Assembly: GCA_035267045.1 (NCBI GenBank)
Contig: DATFMH010000147.1
Span: forward strand, 72,989-136,988
Length of the DNA stretch: 64,000 nucleotides
Reading direction: 5' to 3'
Source of the DNA: DATFMH01 sp035267045
GTDB lineage: Bacteria > Bacteroidota > Rhodothermia > Balneolales > DATFMH01
Part shown: in pieces, positions 29,225 to 39,298 of the stretch
Numbering within the stretch: position 1 is the first letter of the stretch
Layout of the letters: each line of letters begins with the position of its first letter
Made by a program: the position numbers and the translations under genes
Notes under the pieces: generated by a model
The model's database searches: none
What the model was told of the DNA's origin: nothing
Seen by the model: the letters and a program-made list of their open reading frames with translations, nothing else

Positions 29225-30685
29225 TTGTTCACAAATTTATTAAAAAGATCATCCCTTGAAAAAAAAATCGGAGCCATGACAATGGCTCGATCGGTTAGTA
29301 TCGTAGCGGCTCTTGTAGTTGCGATGATACTAACACGCTTTCTCACTCAGGATTATTACGGTTACTACAGGAAATTGTGGTTGATCTACATGTTATTAGG
29401 TCCTGCGTTTATTTCAGCTTCGGTGGGAACACTTTATTACCGGGGTGGTGTTCACGAGAATAAATCTGTTCCCATTTATTCGGCTATATTCCTTTCATCC
29501 GTTTTTTCTATAACCATTTTTCTGATAGCATTTATTGGTGCGGATACCTTCGCACGACTTTTTAACGCCCCCGGATTGAGTATGGCTATCAGGGGATTTT
29601 CGATTTACATGTTATTTTCCACCTTTGCCAGCCTCTCAGAGCCTGTTTTTGTATTAATACATCGAAAACGCTGGTTACTGTATTACAATTTAACGTATAA
29701 CGTGATTGAGTCTTTACTCATTGTTATACCATTCTATCTGAGATTACCACTTTCAGAGATTGTGTTAATTATGTCGGTCGGACCGTTTATCCGAACAATT
29801 TTCATTATTTGGTTAGTTTATACTCACAGCGGCGACAAACCTGAATGGCAGCAATTAAAAAGTGAGTTTCACAGATCATTATCATACAGCATGGGATTAT
29901 TTATAATGGCATTGGCCGGTATGGCATCGGTTCAGATTGATAAGTGGGTAGTAAGTAGTTATTTCTCAAGTGATTCGATGTATGCCATATATTCTGTCGG
30001 TGCACGTAAGATACCATTTATTTCTGCTCTGATAACTTCTATTACTTCATCGCTGGTTGTACATTATTCCGACCAGTTAAAGAAAAATGATTTCAAACAA
30101 ATTTTGAATGCCGCACGTCAGGCTACCGACAGATTGTTCCTGATACTGGTACCTGTAATGCTGCTTCTTTTTATCTATTCCCGTGAAATCATGATACTCT
30201 TATTCCAGAAATACGCTGATTCGGCACCCGTTTTTCAAATCTATATTGGTATTCTTGTCAGTCAGTTTTTCTTTGCACAAAGTGTGATTTTAGGTAAGGG
30301 CCTGAGTAAAATTAATGCATGGATCGGCATCATTGAAGTGGTTTTGAACCTGATACTTAGCTTAATTCTTATCCGTACTTTTGGATTACTGGGTCCTGCG
30401 ATTGCCACTTTAATTGCGCATTGGGCATTTCAACTAATGATTTTTGGCTATTGTCATCATAAATTTGACATACCTGTCAACGAGTTCCTGCCCACAAAGA
30501 AAATAATACCGCTCATCCTGACTGTTCCATTGGTATTCATTTTCTCCATGGGGGTAAAAATGATTATATCCAGCGGATTGCTGAGTTTTATCATTAGCAG
30601 CGTGATGGTTGTTTTGATATTACTGGTTCAATACCGTTATTATTCTCCATTACGTGCCATAAATAGAGTAAGCTCAGATGTCTAA
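29225..30685 (+). CDS. Oligosaccharide flippase family protein (Wzx-like, MOP superfamily)
   Basis: A 486-residue polytopic protein with about fourteen helices. The first helix region followed by TRFLTQDYYGYYRK matches the N-terminal pattern of polysaccharide-biosynthesis flippases, which move lipid-linked sugars across the inner membrane. Start is uncertain: a TTG at 29225 gives a basic lead of the usual length; ATG codons at 29276 or 29282, the latter 8 nt after GGAG, would give a shorter form. No glycosyltransferases adjoin it, so the substrate is unknown. Confidence 0.85.
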   Translation: MFTNLLKRSSLEKKIGAMTMARSVSIVAALVVAMILTRFLTQDYYGYYRKLWLIYMLLGPAFISASVGTLYYRGGVHENKSVPIYSAIFLSSVFSITIFLIAFIGADTFARLFNAPGLSMAIRGFSIYMLFSTFASLSEPVFVLIHRKRWLLYYNLTYNVIESLLIVIPFYLRLPLSEIVLIMSVGPFIRTIFIIWLVYTHSGDKPEWQQLKSEFHRSLSYSMGLFIMALAGMASVQIDKWVVSSYFSSDSMYAIYSVGARKIPFISALITSITSSLVVHYSDQLKKNDFKQILNAARQATDRLFLILVPVMLLLFIYSREIMILLFQKYADSAPVFQIYIGILVSQFFFAQSVILGKGLSKINAWIGIIEVVLNLILSLILIRTFGLLGPAIATLIAHWAFQLMIFGYCHHKFDIPVNEFLPTKKIIPLILTVPLVFIFSMGVKMIISSGLLSFIISSVMVVLILLVQYRYYSPLRAINRVSSDV

Positions 30686-30769
30686 AACCTTTTTATGTAA
30701 GAACTGCGACAGATATGTGTCTTTTATATAAATAACATTTTAAACTGTAGAAATTTTCTGACAGCCTAT

Positions 30770-31480
30770 ATGACACAAATGTTGAAAATCGTCAAAGAAG
30801 GCCTGGAAGATCTTATATATCCGCATGTTTGCATTAGTTGTGGTGAAAATCTGAGCGAAAATGACCGTTATTTGTGTCCCTTTTGTTTAAATGAGAAATT
30901 CAAAGACCCGAATCCATTCAGAAAAATCAGTTGTGGGAATATTATACTTCCGGAAAAAGTAAGATTTCAGGACGCGTTATGGAAATTCGACAAGGGTGGG
31001 TATGTTCAGAAAATATTACATGCCGTTAAATACCATGGGATAACTAAGCTTGGAGAAGAATTGGGCCAATTACTGGGTATGCGTTTATCAAAACATCCTT
31101 TATTTTTGGAATATGAAAATAATCATGATGTTTCAATATTACCCGTTCCTTTACATAAATTGAAATTTAAGAAGCGTGGCTATAATCAGGCACGTTTAAT
31201 AGCAAATGGTATTAGAAAGGCAACAGGGATTCCTGTTATTAAATCTGAAAAGATCATTCGTGTTAAAAATACTAAAACACAAACCGGATTCACGCTACAA
31301 CAAAGATTAAAGAATGTTAAAAGTGCTTTTAAAGTTTTAGAAATAAAAGCTGTTAGTGGAAAAAAGCTTATTATAGTTGATGACGTGTTTACAACGGGCT
31401 CAACGAGTTTTGAACTGGCTTCGGTTTGTAAACAGGCAAATGCCGATTCAGTAATTATTTTAACAGTAGCTCAGGCTTAA
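30770..31480 (+). CDS. comF: ComF family phosphoribosyltransferase-like protein
   Basis: A 236-residue protein with the ComF layout: an N-terminal two-CxxC zinc motif (CISCGE and CPFC, residues about 18-36), a central KKRGYNQARLIA segment, and a phosphoribosyltransferase signature IIVDDVFTTGST near residue 203. ComF takes part in natural DNA uptake in competent bacteria, and related proteins occur widely. It lies 84 bp after the flippase gene. Start ATG at 30770. Confidence 0.92.
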   Translation: MTQMLKIVKEGLEDLIYPHVCISCGENLSENDRYLCPFCLNEKFKDPNPFRKISCGNIILPEKVRFQDALWKFDKGGYVQKILHAVKYHGITKLGEELGQLLGMRLSKHPLFLEYENNHDVSILPVPLHKLKFKKRGYNQARLIANGIRKATGIPVIKSEKIIRVKNTKTQTGFTLQQRLKNVKSAFKVLEIKAVSGKKLIIVDDVFTTGSTSFELASVCKQANADSVIILTVAQA

Positions 31481-31540
31481 TCAAGAGTGGTGCGGATTTT
31501 GCGTAATTACCTTCTGAATAATGAAATACTAGATTAACAT

Positions 31541-32188
31541 ATGAAAAGCAGAATAGAACAAGACAAGAAACCGTATTTTGTAGAAACACCGGTGGGCATA
31601 TTTACGATGAAGGGTAACTGGTTTCATACATCCCTGGCCAAGATAAAACAGTATGCACCGGGATTAACGGATATTTATTCATATGAAAAGCTTATTAAGG
31701 ATTCTGAGGTTTGGTGCCGTAGTGCAGATCCGGTTACCCTCATAATTTTTATGGGATTAACTTATTTCTGGAATGCCTACATCGGTGGCATTATAGCACT
31801 CGTTTTTTTCTTTTTCTGGCATTTTAATAAAAGTGCTTTTATCAGTTACCATGCAACGAGAGTCATGAAATTACTGGATTATGAATTTGTGGTAATTATC
31901 ATTACAGTTGCCGTTTTAAGTATTAAAGGAATGAATGATGCTTACATTGAATTAATTATAGGTTTTGTTTATTTCTTTTTTCTAAAATTCGGCTGGTTGC
32001 GAAGTCTTGTTGATAAATGGTACGATTCGCGCAAGAAAGTCGTTACTCTAAATGATCGCGTGTTAAAAATGATCATTTTGCAGTATGCCTTGTATGAAGG
32101 AATAAAGGTTAAAGATATAGAAAACTGGGAATCGGATATATATGACCTGATACATGGTAAGCAAAAGGAAAATAAAGGCAAAAAATAG
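31541..32188 (+). CDS. Membrane protein of unknown function
   Basis: I do not recognise a named family. The 215-residue product has a soluble N-terminal stretch of about 65 residues (with ETPVGIFTMKGNWFHTS), a cluster of three or four hydrophobic helices (about 68-95, 108-125 and 131-148), and a basic soluble C-terminus containing a long helix and ending in Lys-rich residues. It sits 60 bp after comF and 79 bp before the next gene on the same strand. Start ATG at 31541. Confidence 0.75.
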   Translation: MKSRIEQDKKPYFVETPVGIFTMKGNWFHTSLAKIKQYAPGLTDIYSYEKLIKDSEVWCRSADPVTLIIFMGLTYFWNAYIGGIIALVFFFFWHFNKSAFISYHATRVMKLLDYEFVVIIITVAVLSIKGMNDAYIELIIGFVYFFFLKFGWLRSLVDKWYDSRKKVVTLNDRVLKMIILQYALYEGIKVKDIENWESDIYDLIHGKQKENKGKK

Positions 32189-32267
32189 GTCTTAAACAGG
32201 GGTTATCATCCGATCTGTAATTTTTTCCGTGATAAATTTGGCATTACTGGTTAAATAACTGGTATAT

Positions 32268-32963
32268 TTGAAAGATTTTGAATTTTCTTTAAAAACGACC
32301 AAACCAAATAGTAAATTGACTGACAAGACAAGAATTTTTATTGCGCGTCACGGAGAAACTGATTATAACAAGAATCACATTATTCAGGGATGTGGTGTTG
32401 ATGCAGAGCTCAATGAATTGGGAAATCTGCAAGCCATATCTTTAGCTAATTATTTTGAAGATAAGGAACTGGACGCTGTTTACAGCAGTAATTTATTAAG
32501 AGCTAAACAAACAGCAACACCGGTTTCCCATCAGAAGAATCTGCCGCTCCAATCATATGCCGAATTAAATGAGATGAATTTTGGTGTTTATGAAGGCCAA
32601 ATGTATCATTCTGTTCAGGATAAATTTATAACCCTTCATGAGGAATGGGGCCGGGGATTACTGCATAATAAATGTGAAGAAGGTGAAAGTCCTATTGAAG
32701 TATTTGAACGAGCTAATCATCGTTGTCAGGAAATTATTGATAGCCATAAAAACGAGACCATCCTGATAGTCATGCATGGACGGTTGATTCGCGTATTATT
32801 AGCAAGTTGGTTAGGTTGGGGACTGGAAAGGATGAACGATATTGAAACTCCTAATGTATCTGTTAATGAAATTGATAAAATAGGAGATACGTTTGTTCCC
32901 GTCCGTTTGAATATTACGGATCATGTTAATGATATTGAAAAAAACTTTGTTCTGAATAACTGA
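32268..32963 (+). CDS. Histidine phosphatase family protein (phosphoglycerate-mutase-like)
   Basis: A 231-residue member of the histidine phosphatase superfamily. The catalytic ARHGETDYN lies at about residues 26-34; the second histidine is in VMHGRLIRVLL near residue 168, and the ELNEMNFGVYEG acid-base segment sits between. Such enzymes remove or transfer phosphate on a range of small molecules; the substrate cannot be fixed here. No ATG precedes the motif in frame, so it must start at TTG, either 32268 (used here) or 32316. Confidence 0.88.
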   Translation: MKDFEFSLKTTKPNSKLTDKTRIFIARHGETDYNKNHIIQGCGVDAELNELGNLQAISLANYFEDKELDAVYSSNLLRAKQTATPVSHQKNLPLQSYAELNEMNFGVYEGQMYHSVQDKFITLHEEWGRGLLHNKCEEGESPIEVFERANHRCQEIIDSHKNETILIVMHGRLIRVLLASWLGWGLERMNDIETPNVSVNEIDKIGDTFVPVRLNITDHVNDIEKNFVLNN

Positions 32964-32982
32964 AATGATTTGATTTAAACGA

Positions 32983-33672
32983 ATGAGTGAAGATGTAAGG
33001 CGCATGTTTGCGTCAATTTCGGATAAATACGACTTAGCCAATTCGGTTTTGTCGTTGGGGATACATCATTATTGGAGAAACGTTACCGTAAAAATGAGCG
33101 GTGCACATAAGGGGCAATCTGTTCTTGATTGCGCAACCGGTACAGGTGATTTGGCAATTAACTTTAAGCAGGCTGTCGGTTCGAAGGGATATGTAATGGG
33201 AACGGACTTTTGTAAGGAAATGATGGATCCGGCTCCTGCCAAAGTGAAGAAAAAGAATTTAAAAATCGATTTCGAGGTCGCTGATGCAATGAATTTGCCT
33301 TACGAGAACGATAAGTTTGATATTGCCAGTATCGCTTTTGGCATCCGTAACGTGGACGATCCTGTTAAGGCCCTGAAAGAAATGGCCAGAGTTGTAAAAA
33401 AAGGGGGTAAAGTAGTTGTTCTCGAATTTGGACAACCTAAAGGACTCATAAAATACCCCTATAATTTTTACAGCAGGAAAGTAATGCCATTTTTGGGTGA
33501 GCTGATAAGCGGTAACAGGGATGCGTATACCTATTTACCGGAAACAAGTGCCGTTTTCCCGGCCGGTAATAAATTTTTAGCTTTAATGGACGAATCCGAA
33601 GCCTTTAGTGAGAAGAAAGCGAGATCATTAACCGGTGGGATTGCTTATGTTTATGTGGGTACGGTGAAGTAA
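32983..33672 (+). CDS. menG: Demethylmenaquinone methyltransferase MenG (UbiE family)
   Basis: A 229-residue class I methyltransferase with the UbiE/MenG signatures: MFASISDKYDLANSVLS near the start, SAM-binding LDCATGTGDLA, AFGIRNVDD, and VVLEFGQPKG. It methylates demethylmenaquinone using S-adenosylmethionine as the last step of menaquinone synthesis, feeding the quinone pool used by SdhCAB and complex III in this window. It starts 19 bp after the phosphatase gene. Start ATG at 32983. Confidence 0.95.
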   Translation: MSEDVRRMFASISDKYDLANSVLSLGIHHYWRNVTVKMSGAHKGQSVLDCATGTGDLAINFKQAVGSKGYVMGTDFCKEMMDPAPAKVKKKNLKIDFEVADAMNLPYENDKFDIASIAFGIRNVDDPVKALKEMARVVKKGGKVVVLEFGQPKGLIKYPYNFYSRKVMPFLGELISGNRDAYTYLPETSAVFPAGNKFLALMDESEAFSEKKARSLTGGIAYVYVGTVK

Positions 33673-33723
33673 CATTTAGTTTATATTTACACTATTTTAT
33701 TACGGTTAAAAAAATATTAGTGA

Positions 33724-34170
33724 ATGCTTATGATGGACATCGAAGAGATAAAAAAATACCTGCCTCATCGCTTTCCGTTTTTGTTGGTAGATCGGGTTCT
33801 TGAAATAGAAGATGAGAAGATTGTGACCATCAAGAATGTTACAGTAAATGAAAATTACTTTAATGGTCATTTCCCGGAATCACCAATAATGCCGGGTGTC
33901 CTGCAGATAGAAGCACTTGCTCAAAGTGGTTGTATTCTTGTGTTGGATAAAGGTGTTGATGATCCATCTAAGGTATTGGTGGTATTTTCAGGTATACAGA
34001 AAGCTAAATTCAGAAAAACAGTAGTCCCGGGTGATCAATTGCGAATGGAAGTAGAACTCGCCAGTCGAAGAAGAAATTTCATCACGATGAAAGGTCGTGC
34101 AACCGTTGACGGTGAGTTAGTATGTGAACTGGAAGCATCCGCCGCTATCGTACCAAAGGAAAAATTATGA
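33724..34170 (+). CDS. fabZ: 3-hydroxyacyl-[acyl-carrier-protein] dehydratase FabZ
   Basis: A 148-residue hot-dog-fold enzyme. [11 protein letters not shown] is at residues 15-25 and the catalytic His49 and Glu63 are in [25 protein letters not shown] sequence. It dehydrates beta-hydroxyacyl-ACP in fatty acid (and lipid A precursor) synthesis. Its stop overlaps the panB start by ATGA, indicating translational coupling. Start could be the first or third methionine; 33724 is used. Confidence 0.96.
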   Translation: MLMMDIEEIKKYLPHRFPFLLVDRVLEIEDEKIVTIKNVTVNENYFNGHFPESPIMPGVLQIEALAQSGCILVLDKGVDDPSKVLVVFSGIQKAKFRKTVVPGDQLRMEVELASRRRNFITMKGRATVDGELVCELEASAAIVPKEKL

Positions 34171-34994
34171 GTACACAAACAAAATCAACGAAACCGAGTA
34201 AAGTGACTACACGCACTGTAGTCGATATGAAAGCTGAAGGTAAAAAAATCAGCATGATCACCGCTTATGATTTTACAATGGCGCGGCTTGTGGATATGTC
34301 CGGCATTGATATCGTTCTGATAGGCGATTCGGCCAGTAATGTGATGGCCGGTAATGAGACAACATTGCCTATTACTCTCGATCAGATGATCTACCATAGC
34401 CAATGTGTGATTCGTGGAGTTGACAGGGCACTGGTGGTGGCCGATTTACCGTTCATGAGTTATCAGGTAACACCTAAAGAAGCATTGAAAAGTGCCGGGC
34501 GAATGATGAAAGAAGCCGGTGTTCATGCATTGAAGCTTGAAGGTGGTACGGCCGTTGTTGATACGGTTAAAAAAATTGTGGACGCAGGCATCCCTGTGAT
34601 GGGACACCTGGGCCTGACGCCTCAAAGCATTTATAAATTCGGTACCTATAAAGTGCGCGCAACGGAAAAAGATGAAGCCGATATCCTCATTAGTGATGCT
34701 AAGAAGCTTGAGGAAGCAGGATGTTTTGCCATAGTTCTGGAGAAAATTCCGTCAGGTCTTGCAAAGAAAGTGTCAGAAACGCTATCCATACCTACTATAG
34801 GTATCGGTGCCGGGGTACATTGTGACGGCCAGGTTTTGGTATTACATGACATGCTTGGGCTTAACAAAGATTTTAACCCTCGTTTCGTACGGCGTTACGC
34901 TGATCTTCAAACAGTCATCACGGATGCAGTCGGTAATTATATTAAAGATATTAAGAGTGAAAATTTCCCAAACGAAAGTGAGTCTTACGATTGA
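34167..34994 (+). CDS. panB: 3-methyl-2-oxobutanoate hydroxymethyltransferase PanB
   Basis: A 275-residue TIM-barrel enzyme. The N-terminal [14 protein letters not shown] and [10 protein letters not shown] segments, LPFMSYQ, and the C-terminal HDMLGL segment are classical PanB motifs. It adds a hydroxymethyl group from methylene-tetrahydrofolate to 2-oxoisovalerate, the first committed step towards pantothenate and coenzyme A. It overlaps fabZ and surE by 4 bp at each end. Confidence 0.96.
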   Translation: MSTQTKSTKPSKVTTRTVVDMKAEGKKISMITAYDFTMARLVDMSGIDIVLIGDSASNVMAGNETTLPITLDQMIYHSQCVIRGVDRALVVADLPFMSYQVTPKEALKSAGRMMKEAGVHALKLEGGTAVVDTVKKIVDAGIPVMGHLGLTPQSIYKFGTYKVRATEKDEADILISDAKKLEEAGCFAIVLEKIPSGLAKKVSETLSIPTIGIGAGVHCDGQVLVLHDMLGLNKDFNPRFVRRYADLQTVITDAVGNYIKDIKSENFPNESESYD

Positions 34995-35761
34995 ATAACA
35001 GAACAGATAATGATCGACTCATATTAGTTTGTAATGATGATGGAATCTTTGCTCCCGGGATAAGAGCATTAGCCGACGTTGCCGGTGAATATGGGCATGT
35101 GGAAGTAATTGCTCCCGATCGTCAACAAAGCGCCGTTGGTCACGCTATAACCGTCTTACAACCATTGCGTGTGAATAAATTTCAAATTGATAATAACCTG
35201 TTTGGCAAGGCTATTAACGGGACACCGGCCGATTGCATTAAATTAGCACATGATAAACTGCTTAAACGGAAACCGGATCTTGTTTTAAGCGGGATAAACC
35301 ATGGATCTAATGCAGGTATCAATATTTTATATTCGGGTACGGTTAGTGCGGCCACAGAAGGTACTATTTTGGGATATCCCTCGATAGCTGTGAGTTGTAC
35401 CGATTATGATGAAAATGCGGACCTGTCGGGAGCAAAGGAAGCTGTGAGGCGTGTTATTGAATATGTATTTGAAAATGGTTTACCGAGGGGGGTTACGTTG
35501 AATTTAAACGTTCCGGCCGGTCCGTTGATGGATATAAAATGGACGCGACAGGCCGACAGCCATTATGTTGAAGAATATGATGGTAGATTGGATCCCAATA
35601 ACCGGCCATATTTCTGGATAACAGGAAAATTTGAAGTTTTGGATACCGGCGATGACCTGGATGTAAATGTTCTGGAAGATGGACATGCTTCACTAACGCC
35701 TATTCAGTATGACCTGACTTCCTATGAAATCCTGAAGGGAATGAAAAATCATTCTATTTGA
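34991..35761 (+). CDS. surE: 5'/3'-nucleotidase SurE
   Basis: A 256-residue survival-protein nucleotidase. The metal-binding NDDGIFAPG is at residues 15-23, followed by [12 protein letters not shown] and GTPADCIKL, and GINHGSNAG with the essential Asn. It dephosphorylates nucleoside monophosphates. The start is TTG at 34991, overlapping the panB stop as TTGA; there is no ATG upstream of the active site, so this non-ATG start is well supported. Confidence 0.94.
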   Translation: MNNRTDNDRLILVCNDDGIFAPGIRALADVAGEYGHVEVIAPDRQQSAVGHAITVLQPLRVNKFQIDNNLFGKAINGTPADCIKLAHDKLLKRKPDLVLSGINHGSNAGINILYSGTVSAATEGTILGYPSIAVSCTDYDENADLSGAKEAVRRVIEYVFENGLPRGVTLNLNVPAGPLMDIKWTRQADSHYVEEYDGRLDPNNRPYFWITGKFEVLDTGDDLDVNVLEDGHASLTPIQYDLTSYEILKGMKNHSI

Positions 35762-35770
35762 AAGAAATAG

Positions 35771-35817
35771 AACGCGAATGACACGGATTAGGCAGATGAT
35801 CCCGGATCTCGTGATAA
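35771..35817. repeat. Degenerate short direct-repeat tract in an intergenic gap
   Basis: A GC-richer stretch in an otherwise AT-rich gap (35762-35996). It reads like loosely repeated 10-12-bp units of the type GCGAATGACACGGATT, then GGCAGATGATCCCGGAT. I recall similar degenerate units of the ACGCGGATGACACGGAT kind between genes in several Bacteroidota genomes. Short tract; low confidence. Confidence 0.35.
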
Positions 35818-35996
35818 AGGTAGTTCGTGTAGTTAAGTTATCACAGAATAAATGAAAAATTTGAGAGAGTAAATTATGAGGCTTGCTTTACTTTCTTAGC
35901 AGTCCACTAATTTGCAATTCTTGAAATTCGAACTCCCAAAATGGTCATCCATCGTCCGTTGTCTGTAGTTCTGGAATCATCGTTTATAAGTAATGA

Positions 35997-36854
35997 TTAA
36001 TGGCCAAACGAAGAAAGTTTTAGTGCTACTCCTGTCCAGAATTTTTGCCATACCGGAATGCGATCGGCAGCTAAATTCACTTTTATCTGTTCGATATGAG
36101 ATAGATTCGTTTTTCCAAGGTGTTTTCCCCAATGCCCACTCTGTTCACTGACAAAACCGTCGTTGATGCCTTCTTCCTGATAAATATGGTTGTTAAAGGG
36201 TACAAGGATACGTCCTATGGAATTTTTTGTGCCTTTACCTGCCGCCGCACTGTAGGAATAGTAAGCAACATCCCCGGCATCAATAATTTTTCTATTAAAT
36301 ATTTCTTCTACATGATCCCTTGTCAATTCACTTGTAGCCGATAATACATCACTTTGAATTTTAGGATACATACTGTTTCCAACCCAGTTTAATAACTCAG
36401 CCAACAGCACTTTTACCCGGGCAGGGGTGCTTAACGCCCATTCTGCAAGACTTGAACCCTGATGAGGAGTTGATATTGTGGTGAGTGATGAAACTTTTTC
36501 AGACATATTAAATTCCGAAATAGCATATCTCATATCCAACCCACCCATACTATGGGCGATAATATTAATTTTGTCCGCCTGTGTCTGTTCAAGAAGTTCG
36601 TCGATGAGATGACACCATGCTTCGGCTCTGACTTTTATCGTGTTGTAGGGAACAATATTCGGAGCGAAACTTAAAATCCCGTGTGACCTATACAACATGC
36701 ATATTTCATCCATGGGAGATTTTTTAACAAGGGATGCAAGCGAGCCAAAGCCGTGACAAAAAAGTATCGGGTATTTAATATGGATATAGTTGGGCTGTGG
36801 AAATTCTTTTACCCTCAATCTTTTCCACAGTTTTTTTCCCTCGTTTGTCGTCAT
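35997..36854 (-). CDS. Alpha/beta-hydrolase, triacylglycerol lipase/esterase-like
   Basis: A 285-residue hydrolase. The oxyanion segment FCHGFG (residues about 31-36), the nucleophile elbow AHSMGG (about 100-105), STPHQGS, and near the C-terminus an acid in INDGFVS and a His in LSHIEQI complete a triad typical of lipases of the bacterial class I type. No signal peptide is seen, so it is either cytoplasmic or exported without a classical signal. It lies 11 bp after the upstream YibQ-like gene. Start ATG at 36854. Confidence 0.85.
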   Translation of the reverse strand: MTTNEGKKLWKRLRVKEFPQPNYIHIKYPILFCHGFGSLASLVKKSPMDEICMLYRSHGILSFAPNIVPYNTIKVRAEAWCHLIDELLEQTQADKINIIAHSMGGLDMRYAISEFNMSEKVSSLTTISTPHQGSSLAEWALSTPARVKVLLAELLNWVGNSMYPKIQSDVLSATSELTRDHVEEIFNRKIIDAGDVAYYSYSAAAGKGTKNSIGRILVPFNNHIYQEEGINDGFVSEQSGHWGKHLGKTNLSHIEQIKVNLAADRIPVWQKFWTGVALKLSSFGH

Positions 36855-36865
36855 TCTATTGGAAA

Positions 36866-37876
36866 TTAATAATGATCAATGATTGGAGGTACGAGAACCA
36901 AGCCACCTTTTTTAAAATCGGGAAGTTGATTGACCAGCCAGTCATAACTATCTCCGGATGCTCTTATAAGTAAAACAGGTCGTCGGCCATTATAAGCAAG
37001 TTTTGAAAATTTTTGAAGTTCGTTATTAAATTCCGGCTGAGTTAGCTGATGACCATTATATAATATATAATCCGTTCTCACAATGGAAAGGCCCAATAAT
37101 TCACCATCTTTCTGAATCATATTACGGGTTTGCTCGTCAATAGTCGGAGCGATCACTATGGTAGGACTGGAAAAAAGTTTTTTCAGAATCTTCAGCTGAT
37201 TATTCAGGTACCAGTCGGATCTGTTATGCGTATTGTGATATTCAAAGTCTTTTTGAATCCAATATATAACTGAAAGATTTTTTTGATGTAATGCATCGAG
37301 CCAGTCTCTGCCCTGTGTTGCGGTCTTCACACGAAATACAAAAGAAAGGGACTCGCCAAGGGTTTTAAATTTATGAATCAGACCGGGTGTTGGCTTATGA
37401 TCGAAATATACTAGTATGGAACCGGGACTCCGGTGCATATTAAAAGTTGTATCGGTTTTTAATTTTAATGTTCGGATGACTGTCCCGTCATAATAAAGTT
37501 CAATATCCATATCTTTATCCGTTAGATGCAATCGGGCAGGTGTCTTAACATCATACGGATCGAGTTTGCGAGCCAGGTCGGCGTGTAAGTATGTTTTTGA
37601 AAAACCGGGAGGTAATGAGATATCGTATACCTTGCGGTGAAAAGCTTTATTTATTTTCAGTGTATGAACCTGTATTTGGACAGGTTTTATATTAAAGTCA
37701 CTCAATTCCCGGGAGATGAGCGTGTCCGTTTGGGCAATGTCTTTTAGATGCCTGGATTGTGAAGTGGGTAAATAGGATAATAAGAAGACGCATGTTATAC
37801 AAGAAATAACTAATAAGAGGATAATGACACTCTTTTTTTTCTTATCAGCCAGTATGTTATTATCGTTTTCCGCCAT
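36866..37876 (-). CDS. Membrane-anchored protein resembling a degenerate divergent polysaccharide deacetylase (YibQ-like)
   Basis: A 336-residue protein with a short Lys-rich N-terminus, one helix (about residues 16-38), a small beta-rich region (about 60-165) and a C-terminal domain (about 170-336). The order of core segments in that last domain (ESLSFVF, KNLSVIYWI, GLSIVRTDYIL, RRPVLLIRASGDSYDWL) parallels YibQ-type divergent polysaccharide deacetylases, but their metal- and acid-site motifs (DD near the start, NNHMGS) are missing. So fold similarity is inferred and activity is doubtful. Frame is open to 37897 (TTG); ATG 37876 is used. Confidence 0.6.
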   Translation of the reverse strand: MAENDNNILADKKKKSVIILLLVISCITCVFLLSYLPTSQSRHLKDIAQTDTLISRELSDFNIKPVQIQVHTLKINKAFHRKVYDISLPPGFSKTYLHADLARKLDPYDVKTPARLHLTDKDMDIELYYDGTVIRTLKLKTDTTFNMHRSPGSILVYFDHKPTPGLIHKFKTLGESLSFVFRVKTATQGRDWLDALHQKNLSVIYWIQKDFEYHNTHNRSDWYLNNQLKILKKLFSSPTIVIAPTIDEQTRNMIQKDGELLGLSIVRTDYILYNGHQLTQPEFNNELQKFSKLAYNGRRPVLLIRASGDSYDWLVNQLPDFKKGGLVLVPPIIDHY

Positions 37877-38108
37877 CCCTGTAATAAATAAATGCAATTA
37901 ATGGATAAGTCACGCGGTAATCTTACCATTTTCTGAAGAATAAGTCGACTTAAATTTTAAAAAAGTTTACTAAGGTTATGTTTTACTAATTATACGTTAT
38001 CAAAAAAACAATCGTTGAAATTATTTAAGAAACAATGGGTGTAAATTTGCCTCCTAGTGATCAGTATATTAATCTTAGGTGCAAAAATGTTAATATATGG
38101 TAATGTAG

Positions 38109-39251
38109 ATGGCGTTTAATTTTATAAAAGTTACACAATCCAACGATATAAAGAAGTTTCATGAACTTCCATTTCGTATTTATGCAGGTAATAAATATTG
38201 GCGGCCAACATTAAGGTCGGAAATAGAGAAAATATTTAATCCCGCCCAAAATATCTTTTTTGATCAGGGTGAGTGTGAACGGTTTCTGGTTTATGATGAT
38301 AAGAACGTTGTAGCCCGTTTTGCAGTGATGAATAATCGTGAAAGGGATATTTTATATGATCCCAAAATGGGTGGTATCGGTTTTATCGAAATGGAGAATG
38401 ACCAAAACCTGACAAATGAGATAATTGATTTTGCGAAAGAATGGCATTTGAAAAGGGGATATCATGCCATGAGAGGGCCTATTAATTTTGGTGAAAATGA
38501 TACCTATTGGGGATTGTTAGTTGAAAATTATGAGAATCCACCGGTTTACGGAATGTTTTATCATCATCCTTATTATAAAAAACGTATTGAATCGACGGGT
38601 GCCGAGAAATTTGAAGATCATTACAGTTTCGACAGAGATTTGTATGCTCCATTTCCGGATAAAATTGAACGTATCTCAGAGCGGCTGTTAGATAGGGATT
38701 ATATTCAGTTTAGGGAATTGGATAAAAAAAATCTTATGAAGGATGCCAACTATATTCGTCAGATTTATAATCAGGCATGGCGGGATCAGGATATTGCCGA
38801 GAGGGAAGGGGAGTTTACAGAGTTGTCGATAGAAACAGTTCAGAAAATGGCTAAAGATTTAAAGCCGGTATTGCTTGACGGTTCTTCTTACCTGACGTTT
38901 GTTAATGGCGAACCGGCATCATTTATTGTGACCTTAGCCGATATCAATGAATTACTTGTGAAGACACATGGTAGAATTCGTTTGTGGCATTTACCAAAGT
39001 TACTACGTTTTAAAAAAACGGTATCCCGAATTAGAATTATTGCCTATGGTACCGTTCCAAAATTTCGAAAATTAGGCCTTGAAGCACTCGTTTTTTATAA
39101 AGGTGTGATGGGTGTGAGAGAGAATAACCCATCATTAAAAAGACTGGAAGGTGCATGGATAAGTGAAAAAAACTGGCTTATGCAACGTAGTGTGGAAGCT
39201 TTAGGTTGTTCTCATCATAAAACACACCGAACTTATCAGTGGCTTTTTTAA
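38109..39251 (+). CDS. GNAT-like N-acyltransferase family protein
   Basis: A 380-residue cytoplasmic protein. The layout, with HELPFRIYAGNKYWRPTL near the start, RGPINFGENDTYWGLL in the middle (residues about 120-136) and a repeated acyltransferase-like half at the end (with AYGTVPKFRKLGLEALVFYKG), resembles the YghO-type proteins common in Bacteroidota and proteobacteria and probably contains two GNAT-type folds. Substrate is unknown. It is monocistronic, with the promoter in the 232-bp gap upstream. Confidence 0.75.
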   Translation: MAFNFIKVTQSNDIKKFHELPFRIYAGNKYWRPTLRSEIEKIFNPAQNIFFDQGECERFLVYDDKNVVARFAVMNNRERDILYDPKMGGIGFIEMENDQNLTNEIIDFAKEWHLKRGYHAMRGPINFGENDTYWGLLVENYENPPVYGMFYHHPYYKKRIESTGAEKFEDHYSFDRDLYAPFPDKIERISERLLDRDYIQFRELDKKNLMKDANYIRQIYNQAWRDQDIAEREGEFTELSIETVQKMAKDLKPVLLDGSSYLTFVNGEPASFIVTLADINELLVKTHGRIRLWHLPKLLRFKKTVSRIRIIAYGTVPKFRKLGLEALVFYKGVMGVRENNPSLKRLEGAWISEKNWLMQRSVEALGCSHHKTHRTYQWLF

Positions 39252-39298
39252 ATAAATAGTCAAAATTTATTTGGCCGGTCTATCAGTCACGGACCCGT

